A stretch of 64,000 nucleotides of DNA from QHCE01 sp038260095 (GTDB lineage: Bacteria; Actinomycetota; Actinomycetes; Mycobacteriales; QHCE01). Positions within the stretch are counted from its first letter, which is position 1; each line of letters starts with the position of its first letter. Positions 1-8,766 of the stretch are shown here, piece after piece. The stretch is taken from the NCBI GenBank assembly GCA_038260095.1, contig JBBSOC010000003.1, positions 8,211 through 72,210 on the forward strand, written 5' to 3'. A program made the translations under genes and the position numbers. A model generated the notes under the pieces. It did not search any database. It was not told where the DNA came from and saw nothing but the letters and a program-made list of their open reading frames with translations.

Positions 1-2104
1 ACTGGTCAACTCCTACGACCTTGTCGAGTTGTTCGAGCCCAGTGATCCGTTGATGCCTGCCCGGGACCAAACGGGCTTTGTTGATCGTGTTGGCAAGTAC
101 CGAGTACAAAATGTCGTTGACCAAGGTCGATTTTCCGGAACCGGAGACGCCAGTGACCGCAACGAAACAGCCCAGCGGAATCGCCACGTCGATTCCGCGC
201 AAGTTGTGCTCCCGCGCTCCTTTGATCACGAGCTGCCGCTTCGGATCACGTGGTCGGCGTGTGGCCGGAACATCGATCCGTGCTCGGCCAGACAGGTAGG
301 CCCCTGTCAACGACTCCTTTGATTCCAGCAACTGCGACACCGGGCCAGAAACCACGACTTTGCCACCGTGCTCCCCGGCGCCTGGACCAATGTCAACTAC
401 CCAGTCGGCGGTGCGAATGGTGTCCTCGTCGTGCTCGACCACGATGAGCGTGTTTCCCAACTCTTTGAGCCGGAGCAGCGTTTGGATCAACCGGCGATTG
501 TCTCGCTGGTGCAGCCCGATGGATGGCTCATCCAGCACATACAGCACGCCGACTAGACCGGATCCGATTTGAGTCGCCAGCCGAATGCGCTGCGCCTCAC
601 CGCCAGAAAGAGTGCCCGCGGGCCGATCGAGCGACAGGTAGTCCAGGCCTACGTTGAGCAGGAACGCCAACCGCTCCCCGATCTCCTTAAGTACCCGCTC
701 GGCGATCAAACGTTGACGTTCATCGAGGGAAATACTGCTTAGGTACTCCGCGAACTCACCGATGGACAACGCACAAACCTCGGCAATGTTGCGACCATCA
801 ATGGTCACCGCCAGTACCTCAGGTTTGAGTCGCGCGCCATGACAGCTGGGGCACGCAATGTCGCGCATGTACCCCTCGTAGCGCTCTCGGCTGTAATCGC
901 TCTCGGTGTCGGCGTGACGGCGCTCCAGGAACGGGATCACGCCCTCAAACTCGGCGTAATAGGAGCGTTCCCTGCCATACCGATTCTCATAGCGGACATG
1001 TACTTGGGTTTCGTGTCCATGCAGAATTGCTTTCTGCGCCCGCCCCGGCAATGCACGCCACGGCGTATTCACGTCGAATGCCAGCGCATCCCCTAGCCCA
1101 CCGAGTAGCCGCAGAAAGTATTCACCGTTGTGTCCGGTAGCCCATGGGGCAATAGCACCCTCAGCCAAAGTGCGCTCCTCATCGGGTACGACAAGCTCGG
1201 GATCGACTTCCTTTTTAGTTCCGATACCACCACATTCTAGGCAGGCGCCAAAAGGCGAGTTGAACGAAAACGACCGTGGTTCCATCGCTTCGAAGGACAA
1301 ATCGTCGTCCAAACACGCTAAGTGTTCGGAGAAGGTGCGCTCCCGAGCGGGATCATCATCGTCAAGGTCTACACACTCGAGGATGAGCAGCCCGTCTGCT
1401 AGTAACAGCGCGGTCTCCACGGAGTCCGTGAGCCGTCGCTTGGCACTTACCTTGACACTGAGCCGGTCAACAACCACTTCAATACTGTGCTTTTCCTGCT
1501 TTTTCGGCTTGGGTGGATCGGTGAGCGAGTGCAACACGCCATCGACCCGCACTCGGGCATAGCCTTTGGCCTGTAGCTCAGCAAACAAGTCCGCGTACTC
1601 GCCTTTGCGCCCGCGCACCACTGGAGCAAGTACTTGGAATCGGGTTCCTTCATCCATCGCGAGCACGCGGTCCACAATCTGCTGCGGAGTCTGCCGACTG
1701 ACGCGTTTGCCGCATTGTGGGCAGTGCGGCACGCCGGCGCGGGCGAATAGCAGACGCAGATAGTCGTACACCTCAGTAATGGTGCCGACCGTGGAGCGGG
1801 GATTACGGTTGGTGGACTTTTGATCGATAGAGACCGCCGGGGACAGCCCTTCGATGAAGTCCACATCGGGCTTATCCATCTGGCCCAGGAACTGGCGAGC
1901 ATAAGCCGACAAAGACTCCACATAACGGCGTTGGCCTTCGGCGAAGATCGTGTCAAATGCCAAGCTTGATTTACCTGAGCCAGACAGGCCGGTGAACACG
2001 ATCAGGCTGTCACGCGGAAGCTCCACACTGATGTCACGCAGGTTATGTTCCCGCGCACCGTGGACTACCAGTTTCCCCGATGAGACAGTGGATTGATCGA
2101 CCAT
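1..2104 (-). CDS. uvrA: UvrA, excinuclease ABC subunit A (3' part cut off by window edge)
   Basis: DNA-damage recognition ATPase of the UvrABC nucleotide-excision-repair complex. 701 codons are present; the family is about 950-970 residues, so about 260 C-terminal residues lie outside the window. Visible: first Walker A GLSGSGKS at residues 39-46, a CPQC pair at 128-131, the ABC signature LSGGEAQRIRLA near residue 498 followed by the DEPSIGLHQRD Walker B stretch, and the second Walker A GVSGSGKST near residue 652. The frame is open from the ATG at 2104 to the edge. The SD is weak: GGAG lies 11 nt upstream. I saw no convincing LexA box in the 270 bp upstream. Identification is firm. Confidence 0.97.
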   Translation of the reverse strand, partial: MVDQSTVSSGKLVVHGAREHNLRDISVELPRDSLIVFTGLSGSGKSSLAFDTIFAEGQRRYVESLSAYARQFLGQMDKPDVDFIEGLSPAVSIDQKSTNRNPRSTVGTITEVYDYLRLLFARAGVPHCPQCGKRVSRQTPQQIVDRVLAMDEGTRFQVLAPVVRGRKGEYADLFAELQAKGYARVRVDGVLHSLTDPPKPKKQEKHSIEVVVDRLSVKVSAKRRLTDSVETALLLADGLLILECVDLDDDDPARERTFSEHLACLDDDLSFEAMEPRSFSFNSPFGACLECGGIGTKKEVDPELVVPDEERTLAEGAIAPWATGHNGEYFLRLLGGLGDALAFDVNTPWRALPGRAQKAILHGHETQVHVRYENRYGRERSYYAEFEGVIPFLERRHADTESDYSRERYEGYMRDIACPSCHGARLKPEVLAVTIDGRNIAEVCALSIGEFAEYLSSISLDERQRLIAERVLKEIGERLAFLLNVGLDYLSLDRPAGTLSGGEAQRIRLATQIGSGLVGVLYVLDEPSIGLHQRDNRRLIQTLLRLKELGNTLIVVEHDEDTIRTADWVVDIGPGAGEHGGKVVVSGPVSQLLESKESLTGAYLSGRARIDVPATRRPRDPKRQLVIKGAREHNLRGIDVAIPLGCFVAVTGVSGSGKSTLVNDILYSVLANTINKARLVPGRHQRITGLEQLDKVVGVDQ

Positions 2105-2377
2105 GGGCTGTGTTGCTCCAGATACTCAAGATGACAGTGCGTCCATCGTCAAATCTAGCGACTGCCTGTGACAGTTCGACGGCGTGGAGGCAGCTCGGGT
2201 GCACGGGCCCGGACATGCCCTTTCGGGAATGCTAGGTGCTACGGCCCCGATATGGCCGAAGACAGGCGGTAAACCCCTGGTGAGCTTAGCCTTGCTTTGG
2301 GGGGGCACGGTGCTACCGATTGAACCTGCCAACGCGCCGGGAATGGATGAAAGACACCGAACGGTTACGCTGGGACG

Positions 2378-3379
2378 ATGGCCCTCGAAGTCGATCACAG
2401 TCACGCTCGCGAGACGCAGGACCGAAGCCACACTTTTACCCTTCTCGACGAGATCCGCTCGGCGTCATCGACAGCCGTGGCGAGGGATGTGGCGTTCCAT
2501 ACCTTGGCTTTCCTGGAGGATTACCGTTCGATCGGCCCCTTGACGGCGATGGTCGACGATGACCAGCTCTCCGACTCGGTGAGAGAAGCCGCATCCGAGG
2601 TTCTTCAGGAGCTTGATGACAGCACCACGACCGAACGTCGCCGTGGCTGGTGGGACAGTGGCGATCCAGTGACGATGGCGCACGCACTGCGCTTGATGAC
2701 GCGCTCCGAGGCGGACATCGTTGCTGTGGTCGCTTGCGACGATGAGCATCCGTTGCAGGCACTCGCGCTGTATGCCATGACCTTCGGATTCGACGAGACA
2801 GAGTATTCGCCCCTCAAGATCCGCGCTTTGGGGCACCCTAACCCTGAGGTGCGAGTGGCGGCCGCGGAGATTCTCCTGTGGGATGAGCCGGTGGGCGCCG
2901 AGGGGCCTCTCCTGGCTGCCGGTCACGATCCCTCGAGTGAAGTGGCGACCGCTGCGGTCGACACGTTGCAGTACTACCCATCCCGGCGGGTCCTGCGTGC
3001 CCTGGCCGACTTCGCCAGTGCCGGAGACGATCGGGTGCGTGCAGCGGCGGCCAAGAGTTTCGAGAGCGTCCAAGACGATTTCGAATGCTTCGTCCGTTCC
3101 GGTCAACCCGAGCAGGTGGCGTTGCTGCGAGACTGGATGAAGCCAGTCGCCGATCTCATCCGGTGGCCGGACACAATTCAGAATCGCCAGGCCTCGTCGT
3201 CGCCCGAACTGCGGCGTCGTGTCGCCGTGTCCGAAGATGAGGTGTTGGCGCTCGTTCTCGACCCCGATGGCGAATGGGCGCCGCCCATGCACCTGCCGAG
3301 CAGGCGAGGGAGCGCCTGGCCGGTCTGGTCCGAACGGACGCAAGGGAGTGCGTGCGAACGACGGCGATCTCGGGTCTAG
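2378..3379 (+). CDS. HEAT-repeat protein, C-terminus probably frameshifted
   Basis: 333-residue alpha-helical protein. From about residue 20 it is built of repeated A/L-rich helix pairs typical of HEAT repeats, for example PNPEVRVAAAEILLW, SSEVATAAVDTLQYYPS and DDRVRAAAAKSFESV. HEAT proteins are binding scaffolds; no catalytic motif is visible and the partner is unknown. The last 30 residues (after PDGEWAPP) are Arg/Ser-rich and unlike HEAT. Meanwhile another forward frame opens at about 3274 and continues the repeat (EQARERLAGLVRTDARE, GARHEIASLAPLL). One missing base between about 3240 and 3300 would join them, so the gene is a recent frameshift or contains a sequence error. It sits alone between uvrA and the toxin-antitoxin region. 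Confidence 0.65.
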   Translation: MALEVDHSHARETQDRSHTFTLLDEIRSASSTAVARDVAFHTLAFLEDYRSIGPLTAMVDDDQLSDSVREAASEVLQELDDSTTTERRRGWWDSGDPVTMAHALRLMTRSEADIVAVVACDDEHPLQALALYAMTFGFDETEYSPLKIRALGHPNPEVRVAAAEILLWDEPVGAEGPLLAAGHDPSSEVATAAVDTLQYYPSRRVLRALADFASAGDDRVRAAAAKSFESVQDDFECFVRSGQPEQVALLRDWMKPVADLIRWPDTIQNRQASSSPELRRRVAVSEDEVLALVLDPDGEWAPPMHLPSRRGSAWPVWSERTQGSACERRRSRV

Positions 3380-3485
3380 TCGGTCTTGGTGCACGTCACG
3401 AGATCGCAAGCCTGGCCCCGCTGCTCCGCGAACCACCCGGCGTTACCTGGGCTGTTCACATCGGGATCCTTGGTGGACTCGGCAA
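3290..3485 (+). pseudogene. Out-of-frame continuation of the HEAT-repeat gene
   Basis: This stretch encodes about 60 residues of HEAT-like sequence in a frame one base behind the upstream gene, running through ARECVRTTAISGLVGLGARH to HIGILGGLG. It has no start or ribosome binding site of its own, so it is best read as the 3' part of the upstream gene after a single-base deletion. After about 3485 the frame loses HEAT character, which suggests the original gene end is also missing. Confidence 0.4.
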
Positions 3486-3591
3486 GTTCAGGCTCCCAGC
3501 CCCAGGACGCGATGACTTGGCCGCCGTCGACAACCTCCACCTCGTCCACAGCGTGGTAGAACACCGCTGCATCTTGCGATAGTGAGACCAA
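3376..3591 (-). pseudogene. Small antisense protein fragment convergent to the HEAT gene
   Basis: 71 codons opening with MVSLSQDAAVFYHAVDEVEV and GGQVIASWGWEPEL. The first 38 residues look like real protein, faintly reminiscent of DUF6461-type proteins (VVxxGxxxxSFxPxxP patterns). The rest runs antisense to the HEAT remnant. This fits a junction where a fragment of another gene was joined to the truncated HEAT gene. There is no clear SD and no recognisable catalytic residue. It could be spurious. Confidence 0.25.
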
Positions 3592-3614
3592 GCGGCTAGC
3601 TGAGAACCTCGCCC

Positions 3615-3652
3615 CAGAATCCCGTCACCACGTCAGTGATGACGGGATTCTG
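3615..3652. terminator. 13-bp perfect inverted repeat
   Basis: CAGAATCCCGTCA at 3615-3627 is the exact reverse complement of 3640-3652, with a 12-nt loop. It lies just past the convergent HEAT remnant and the antisense fragment. No T-run follows on either strand, so intrinsic termination is plausible only in the U-tract-less style common in Actinobacteria. Confidence 0.5.
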
Positions 3653-4003
3653 CGGAATGCGATCTCCTCCGTCGACGCAGCGGACGCAGGCAGACCGACC
3701 TTGCGTTGCTCACTGCTTCTCACCTGCGAAAACGCGACGGATCCCGACCCGAGTGATGCTGATCTCAGGATCTTCTGCCAACGCTGGGGTGCTCGGGTTG
3801 TACAACGTTAGACCCACCCAGCTGACCTGGGTAAACGGTTGTCATTTGCTTCCCCTCTCCTCCGAATCAGCCACTTGGCCGTCTACAAGGGCTGGCGCAC
3901 GCGCGCATCCGGGCGCTTGCCGCACAGCTCGCCTGCGGCCCTACAATGAGGCAGTGGGTGCGCACAACACAGTCGTCATGGATATTGCGCTGGCCCGGCT
4001 CCG
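3653..4003. other. Non-genic stretch with a protein-like minus-strand remnant
   Basis: No complete gene seen. On the minus strand an open frame from 3841 to a stop at 3710-3712 reads like protein (QPFTQVSWVGLTLYNPS, then DPEISITRVGIRRVF). It is closed by a stop immediately upstream and has no start codon, so it looks like the 3' end of a lost gene. A long plus-strand reading frame over this area is low-complexity Ser/Arg/Pro and is not believable as a gene. Confidence 0.3.
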
Positions 4004-4414
4004 TTATCTTTCCTCGAATTCAAGGACAGCTTGCTCTCGCGTGGCACTCAGTGCCGAAACTGCACCTGCTAATTCCTGGACGAGGTCGTCGTCATCAATG
4101 GCGTGCCGAGTGGCCAATTCGATGAGCATGTCCTCGCCTTGTGGATACACAACGCGCACTGATGACTCGATAGTCCATTCATCCTCGTCTAAAATGAGGT
4201 TCATCCCGAAACTCAAAGCAGCGCCAGATTCATGTTCAGCATCTGCGTACCATTCGATCCGGAGGCCACTACCTCTCCCCGTCTCGTATGAGTACTCATC
4301 TCGCCGTTGCTGCCTCGACATCCAACAGGGTTGGGACACGTCACTGAAACCCGGCGTATTCCTCAACCAACTCGCCAAACTGGAAAAGGCCTCACTGACC
4401 CTGACGAGAGGCAC
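4004..4414 (-). CDS. Hypothetical protein, 136 aa
   Basis: Not recognised. An N-terminal helical segment (VSEAFSSLASWLRN) is followed by alternating hydrophobic/polar strands (SGLRIEWYADAE, EWTIESSVRVVYP) and a C-terminal helix (DDDLVQELAGAVSALSATREQA). This makes a compact alpha/beta soluble domain with an acidic pI. There is no signal peptide or membrane segment. It lies downstream of, and on the same strand as, the HEPN/MNT pair, separated from it by 116 bp. It could belong to that accessory module but shows no nuclease or nucleotidyltransferase motif. Composition and codon use look coding. Confidence 0.6.
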   Translation of the reverse strand: MPLVRVSEAFSSLASWLRNTPGFSDVSQPCWMSRQQRRDEYSYETGRGSGLRIEWYADAEHESGAALSFGMNLILDEDEWTIESSVRVVYPQGEDMLIELATRHAIDDDDLVQELAGAVSALSATREQAVLEFEER

Positions 4415-4530
4415 TTCCGCGCAATCATGCCGCTGTGGGGCGCCGTGGGCGAGGCATTCACGCTGCTTCCCAACGACAGTCGTGGCTAGGTCGCTTGACT
4501 CCGCGCGGTTTCGCCTCGATCTCTGGCAGC

Positions 4531-4935
4531 TCAGGTATCACTAACGATGACGGCCGCAGCTTCAACCAATCGGGCAGTTGCTCGTAGCGTCGCTTTCAAT
4601 TTGCTATCCCCGATAAAGTGATCACCATAGTGAGCCGAATCTTTAATTGTCAGCACGGCCGCTAGATCTGCAGCATGCTTGCCTCCGTCAGGTCTCACCA
4701 GACGGAGAACGCCAACTGCGCCCTGATGGTCCTGCCCTCGGTGCCGCTTTCCCAACCGAGCGCAGCAGATGGCATCGGATGCCGCAACAGCCGCCAGCAC
4801 AGCGTTGCCTGCGGCTACGTTGCGCGCCTCCTCAATAAGTTCCTCGGCGGCGAGAGAGGCAACTTCTAGGTACGCACGGGCTACTTTTAGTCGGTTACGA
4901 GCCTCGGCTGCCCCACATGGAGACTGGCGGCTCAT
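4531..4935 (-). CDS. HEPN-domain protein, putative toxin of a HEPN/MNT pair
   Basis: 134 residues, mostly helical. The N-terminus (EARNRLKVARAYLEVASLAA) and the conserved NAVLAAVAASDAICCARLG helix match the HEPN layout. KRHRGQDH at residues 63-70 supplies the Rx4-6H RNase motif (R64, H70). HEPN proteins paired with minimal nucleotidyltransferases form type VII toxin-antitoxin systems in which the HEPN RNase is neutralised by AMPylation. I chose the ATG at 4935 because it overlaps the upstream stop as ATGA, implying translational coupling. A longer reading frame starting at 5064 would run inside the partner gene. The function is inferred from motif plus neighbour. Confidence 0.75.
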   Translation of the reverse strand: MSRQSPCGAAEARNRLKVARAYLEVASLAAEELIEEARNVAAGNAVLAAVAASDAICCARLGKRHRGQDHQGAVGVLRLVRPDGGKHAADLAAVLTIKDSAHYGDHFIGDSKLKATLRATARLVEAAAVIVSDT

Positions 4936-5552
4936 GATGTTTTCCTCAGCATGGCGACGAAATCCTCGCCGGCTAGCCGTAGACCATCTCGGCGCCATTC
5001 CTCCATGATTGGTTCGGCGGAATGAACAGCCCGTTGTAGATCGTCCACAGAAATATCGAACCAAGCAACGTCATTGCCAGAGGCTTCTCGTATCCGCATA
5101 GCTGTTTTCAGCAACTGAGTGGTCCACTGCTCGCTATCAACATCCACGCTCACTGGCCGAACGAGCAAGACGTCTAGATCACTGGAAGTACTACCGTCTC
5201 CACGAGCTGCGGAACCAAACAGTGAGGCATGGATAGGTGCTAACGACCAGGCAGCAATGTGATCAGCGAGCAGCTCAAACAAACTCTTTCTTACTTTCAC
5301 CAAGTCGATGAGAGCGTTAGCCATCAGGTGGGCCCGATTGAGGCGGCATAGCTTCGACCCCCCTCGCTCTTCTACCAGAACCAGACCGTGAGCAGCCAAC
5401 CGGTCAACTACTTTGGCCGCATGGGCATGAGAGACTCTCGCCATACGCGCCAGTTGACGACCAGTGAATGCATCATCGGCACCCGCCAATACCCGCAGTA
5501 GTGCGGCAGTGCTGAGTGGTAGCACTGCACTGGCTGGCTCGGTTAGATCCAT
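4932..5552 (-). CDS. Nucleotidyltransferase with N-terminal winged HTH (MNT antitoxin)
   Basis: 206 residues. Residues 12-75 form a winged helix-turn-helix (LARMARVSHAHAAKVVDRLAAHG). Residues 113-127 are the polymerase-beta-type GSx10DxD signature GSAARGDGSTSSDLD, and the C-terminal third is helical. MNT antitoxins transfer AMP to a Tyr of the HEPN toxin, and the fused DNA-binding domain suggests autoregulation. The gene is coupled to the HEPN gene by a 4-bp overlap. A 36-bp nested dyad lies 30-65 bp upstream of the start and is the likely operator. The pairing and order (MNT first) fit the type VII family. Confidence 0.82.
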   Translation of the reverse strand: MDLTEPASAVLPLSTAALLRVLAGADDAFTGRQLARMARVSHAHAAKVVDRLAAHGLVLVEERGGSKLCRLNRAHLMANALIDLVKVRKSLFELLADHIAAWSLAPIHASLFGSAARGDGSTSSDLDVLLVRPVSVDVDSEQWTTQLLKTAMRIREASGNDVAWFDISVDDLQRAVHSAEPIMEEWRRDGLRLAGEDFVAMLRKTS

Positions 5553-5581
5553 ATCTCCATTAATAACACTACTGAATGACG

Positions 5582-5617
5582 TCCTCTATTCGAAGACATA
5601 TGTCAACTAATAGAAGA
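5582..5617. promoter_or_regulatory. Nested dyad, probable operator of the MNT/HEPN operon
   Basis: A perfect 10-bp palindrome GACATATGTC (5595-5604) is flanked symmetrically by TCCTCTATT (5582-5590) and AATAGAAGA (5609-5617), which are reverse complements at 8 of 9 positions. All elements share the centre 5599.5, so this is one extended dyad of about 36 bp, 30 bp from the start codon. It is well suited to the winged-HTH antitoxin. Confidence 0.6.
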
Positions 5618-6016
5618 CACTAACAGATGGGGCTAGTTAAGTGCGCGGCTTAATCGCCCACGCACTCAGCTGACTTGCTTTAACCTCATGAAATTTGCCA
5701 CGTCTCGCATGGCACGCAGATTTCTATTACAGCAGTAAATTATCGCCGTTAGCAGACCCGAGCAGCTACGCGCCGAAACTGAGCAGCGCGGCTACGCTAC
5801 GGCAGGAAAGTAGTGATAGTTCTAGTGCCGCGTAATTGATGTCGTGGTAGGTCCTTAACGACAACTTGTGCCAAGTTGTCGATGGAAAACCCCAGCAACA
5901 GAGCGCTTTACACAGGACAAGCAATCAATTACACAACACTAGACACCTTCGCAGTGATCGCGCTCCGCCGAGATGAACCAGCGTTGAAGAAGTCGGGCAG
6001 CTGCACACGTTATCGC
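5618..6016. other. Intergenic region, no gene seen
   Basis: About 400 bp between the toxin-antitoxin operon and the 3' end of the inositol-phosphatase gene. It has stops in all frames and no tRNA-like cloverleaf that I can fold. It contains a hairpin, CGACAACTT/AAGTTGTCG at 5859-5881 (9-bp stem, 5-nt loop), without a T-tract; this could be an inefficient terminator or part of a small RNA. Confidence 0.5.
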
Positions 6017-6838
6017 TTAATCCGCATAATCGGATGGATCACCCAATGAGCTCACCAATTCCGCAAGCTCGTCGCACACGCCCGGCGCAGCGCAGATCAG
6101 CGATGGTTCTCGTAGCGTGAAAGCTCGCCCGTCCAGCGTTCGGTTACTCACACCTACCGCGCTCGCCATGCAGACACCCGGCGCTAGATCCCAGGGGTGC
6201 ACCGAGAACTGCACGCTTGCTCCGAACTGGCCGCTGGCCACCCAGGCCAGGTCCAGGGCGCATGACCCCAACAAGCGAACCCGAAACGCGCGGTCCAGTA
6301 GCTCCCCCAGCAATGCTCGCCGAAATCGCTTCGGGAAACGGTCGCTGCGTGTTTGCGGATTCCCAACCCCCACGATGACCTCCTCCAGCTTTACTGGCCC
6401 CTGCTGCGGCAGCAGCGTGTCATTGCAGCGCACCGAGCCGCCAGCAACAGCCAGGTAGCGCTGGTTGAGTGCGGGCAACCACGTCGCACCGATCACCGGC
6501 ACGCCGCCTACCACTAGCGCGCAGTTCATCCCGCTCAGCGGAGAACGATGCATAAAATTAGCCGTGCCGTCGATGGGATCAATCAGCCAGACCGGATCAC
6601 CGGCATGAATATCGACACCGCCGAGCTCCTCGCCAGCTACCCCGAACCCGGTTTGCTCGGCAAGCGCTCCCCCAATAAACCGCTCGAGCTCCAGATCGAT
6701 AGCGGTCGCGTAGTCTCCCGGGCCTTTAGTCACTGCGGCCACCGCGCCCATACCATTGCGAAAAGTGGCTTCGGCACTGCGCAACACCGCACCCACGTGC
6801 CGAGCAAGCTCTTCGAGCGCGCTGGTCGGCAACGTCAT
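6017..6838 (-). CDS. Inositol monophosphatase family protein
   Basis: 273 residues; Mg-dependent phosphatase of the IMPase/SuhB/HisN superfamily. Metal-binding motifs are present: GEELGG near residue 68, WLIDPIDGTANF near residue 84, and HPWDLAPG near residue 215. The substrate cannot be read from sequence: inositol-1-phosphate, histidinol phosphate (HisN type) and PAP are all possible. It is the last gene of the ctaB-miaA-dapF operon, 10 bp after dapF. A second family member (suhB) sits at 38.9 kb, so the two are likely to have different substrates. Confidence 0.88.
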   Translation of the reverse strand: MTLPTSALEELARHVGAVLRSAEATFRNGMGAVAAVTKGPGDYATAIDLELERFIGGALAEQTGFGVAGEELGGVDIHAGDPVWLIDPIDGTANFMHRSPLSGMNCALVVGGVPVIGATWLPALNQRYLAVAGGSVRCNDTLLPQQGPVKLEEVIVGVGNPQTRSDRFPKRFRRALLGELLDRAFRVRLLGSCALDLAWVASGQFGASVQFSVHPWDLAPGVCMASAVGVSNRTLDGRAFTLREPSLICAAPGVCDELAELVSSLGDPSDYAD

Positions 6839-6848
6839 ACTGAACCCC

Positions 6849-7781
6849 TCAACAGACTGAGCCCATCAACAGACACTCCCCTTTGGCAACGATGGCCGCG
6901 GCGCCGGTGAGCAGCGCGGCCGATTCGGTGAGTTCTACCCGTAGCTGACCGCCCGGCAGCTCAACCAAGACGATTCCGGTAGGCGATCTCTGAGGATATG
7001 TCTGGGATGCGGTCTCGGCCTGCGCCGTACATAATGCGACGGAGGCCGCCGCGACTGCCCCGCTACCACAGGAGCGAGTCTCACCAGATCCGCGTTCATG
7101 GACCCGCATTCGCACGGTCCAGGCTGCTTCGCGGACAGAGGCTGATGCAGAGTCGGCAGCGCGCGGCGGCGTGATCAGCTCGATATTGACCCCTTCCGGG
7201 AAAATTGCGGCATCGTGCTGGGGTGGAACACTCAAATCGAACTGGTCCAGGGGCATAGTGACCACACAAACGGCGTGAGGATTACCCACGTTTACGGCGG
7301 TGGCAGGCAGTGCCACTCCGCCGATCCGGACCTCGGTGGCTACACCTAGCTGTGGCATCGAAAGTTCCGTGGTTGCGGACCCAACAGCTACCGTGTCGCT
7401 CGATGAAAGCGGGTGGACCCACACTCGTTTGACACCGTCCCGTGTCGCGATGGTGATCAAGCCAGACTCGGCCAGCCCTTCAGCAACCAGATAGTGTGCA
7501 AACACTCGTGTACCATTGGCGCACATTTGTGCCAGCGAGCCGTCTGAGTTGCGGTAGTCCATGAACCACTCAGCCTCATTCGCGTACTGCACACTATCGG
7601 CGTCTTTGGCCGCGGGCACTACTCGAAGCACGCCGTCGCCACCGATCCCAGCTCGGCGATCACAGACCGCTTGCACCTGCTCAGGACCCAGCTGAAGCGT
7701 CGCATCGAGATCGGGAAAGATGACGAAATCATTCTGAGTTCCGTGTCCTTTAGCGAACGGAACCCACATTGGCTGTGTCAC
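6849..7781 (-). CDS. dapF: Diaminopimelate epimerase
   Basis: 310 residues; converts LL- to meso-diaminopimelate for lysine and for peptidoglycan of the DAP type, in the cytoplasm. Both catalytic cysteines are visible: MCANGTR (first half) and ETRSCGSGAVAAA (second half). The N-terminal substrate motif KGHGTQNDFVIF is present. Length is slightly above the usual 270-290. The ATG at 7781 begins 5 bp after the miaA stop, so the two are co-transcribed, an arrangement also known from other Actinobacteria. Confidence 0.96.
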   Translation of the reverse strand: MTQPMWVPFAKGHGTQNDFVIFPDLDATLQLGPEQVQAVCDRRAGIGGDGVLRVVPAAKDADSVQYANEAEWFMDYRNSDGSLAQMCANGTRVFAHYLVAEGLAESGLITIATRDGVKRVWVHPLSSSDTVAVGSATTELSMPQLGVATEVRIGGVALPATAVNVGNPHAVCVVTMPLDQFDLSVPPQHDAAIFPEGVNIELITPPRAADSASASVREAAWTVRMRVHERGSGETRSCGSGAVAAASVALCTAQAETASQTYPQRSPTGIVLVELPGGQLRVELTESAALLTGAAAIVAKGECLLMGSVC

Positions 7782-7786
7782 GATAC

Positions 7787-8761
7787 TCAGTCTACGACGC
7801 GCAACTGGGTCACCGAACCGCCTTGCCCAGGCGCCGCCGTGATGGGTCCGAGAGTAACCAGCTGTGCGGCCGGCTCCAACAATTCCTCGCGCGCACCGTC
7901 TAACCAGTTAATTCGCGTGTCTCGACGGAACCACGAACGCTGTCGGCGAACAAACTGTCTAGTGCGCAGTGCGGTAGCCGCGATCGCTTCAGCTTCGCTG
8001 AGCTCACCATCGATCAGCTGCAGTACCTGCCGGTATCCCAGCGCGCGACCCGCTGTCGGACCCTCGCGTAACCCCTGCTGGATTAAGCTTTGCACCTCAT
8101 CTACCAAGCCCGTGCGCCACATGCGCCTCACACGGGCATCAATTCGTTCATCCAGCACTGCCGACGCTGCATCTACCCCGAGATACACCGTGTCATATAC
8201 CGGCTCCGGAGTACGCAACTTCGCCGGAAACGGTTTGCCGGTGAGCTCAATGACTTCCAGCGCTCGAACAATCCGCCGCCCATTGCTGGGAAGGATGACT
8301 AGCGCCGCCGCCGGATCGATCTGTGCCAGGCGCCGGTGGAGCGCATATGGGCCGTTTTCGGCGAGTTCGCGTTCGTAGCTGCGCCGAACCCGCGGATCGG
8401 TGCCCGGAAACTCCATTGCATCCAACGCTGCCCGCACGTACAGCCCGGAACCGCCTACCACAATGGGTGTGACGCCTGCAGCCAGCAGCGCATCTATGGC
8501 AGCGCGGGCCCGTTGCTGGTACTCGGCAACGTTTGCATTCTGCGTCACCGGCCAGATGTCAAGCAGGTGATGTACTACTCCAGCACGTTCACGCATTGAC
8601 AGCTTAGCGGTGCCAATGTCCATGCCACGGTATAGCTGCATTGCATCGGCGTTGATCACCTCACCGCCCACTCGCTGGGCTAGCTGCACAGCAAGCGCGG
8701 ACTTCCCCGCCGCTGTGGGCCCGACCAGCGCCACTACCCATGGCCCAGAAGGCGTCCGCAC
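7787..8761 (-). CDS. miaA: tRNA dimethylallyltransferase
   Basis: Adds a dimethylallyl group to A37 of tRNAs reading UNN codons, the first step of (ms2)i6A. P-loop LVGPTAAGKSALA near the N-terminus, then DAMQLYRGMDIGTAKL (DMAPP/tRNA site) and the arginine-rich QFVRRQRSWFRRD near the C-terminus. I set the start at the GTG at 8761, giving 324 residues (the usual size) and a 5-bp gap to the upstream ctaB stop. A longer frame opening at 8962 would overlap ctaB by about 200 bp and is rejected. Confidence 0.94.
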   Translation of the reverse strand: MRTPSGPWVVALVGPTAAGKSALAVQLAQRVGGEVINADAMQLYRGMDIGTAKLSMRERAGVVHHLLDIWPVTQNANVAEYQQRARAAIDALLAAGVTPIVVGGSGLYVRAALDAMEFPGTDPRVRRSYERELAENGPYALHRRLAQIDPAAALVILPSNGRRIVRALEVIELTGKPFPAKLRTPEPVYDTVYLGVDAASAVLDERIDARVRRMWRTGLVDEVQSLIQQGLREGPTAGRALGYRQVLQLIDGELSEAEAIAATALRTRQFVRRQRSWFRRDTRINWLDGAREELLEPAAQLVTLGPITAAPGQGGSVTQLRVVD

Positions 8762-8766
8762 GCGCG

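Noticed and set aside
2465..3436. 323-codon minus-strand frame opposite the HEAT gene
   Set aside because: Its composition (Arg/Gly/His-rich, no motif) is that of the antisense of an Ala/Leu-rich gene, and the plus strand carries clear HEAT repeats.
3636..4544. 302-codon plus-strand frame
   Set aside because: Ser/Arg/Pro/Cys-rich, runs antisense to the hypothetical gene at 4004-4414, and has no domain or SD.
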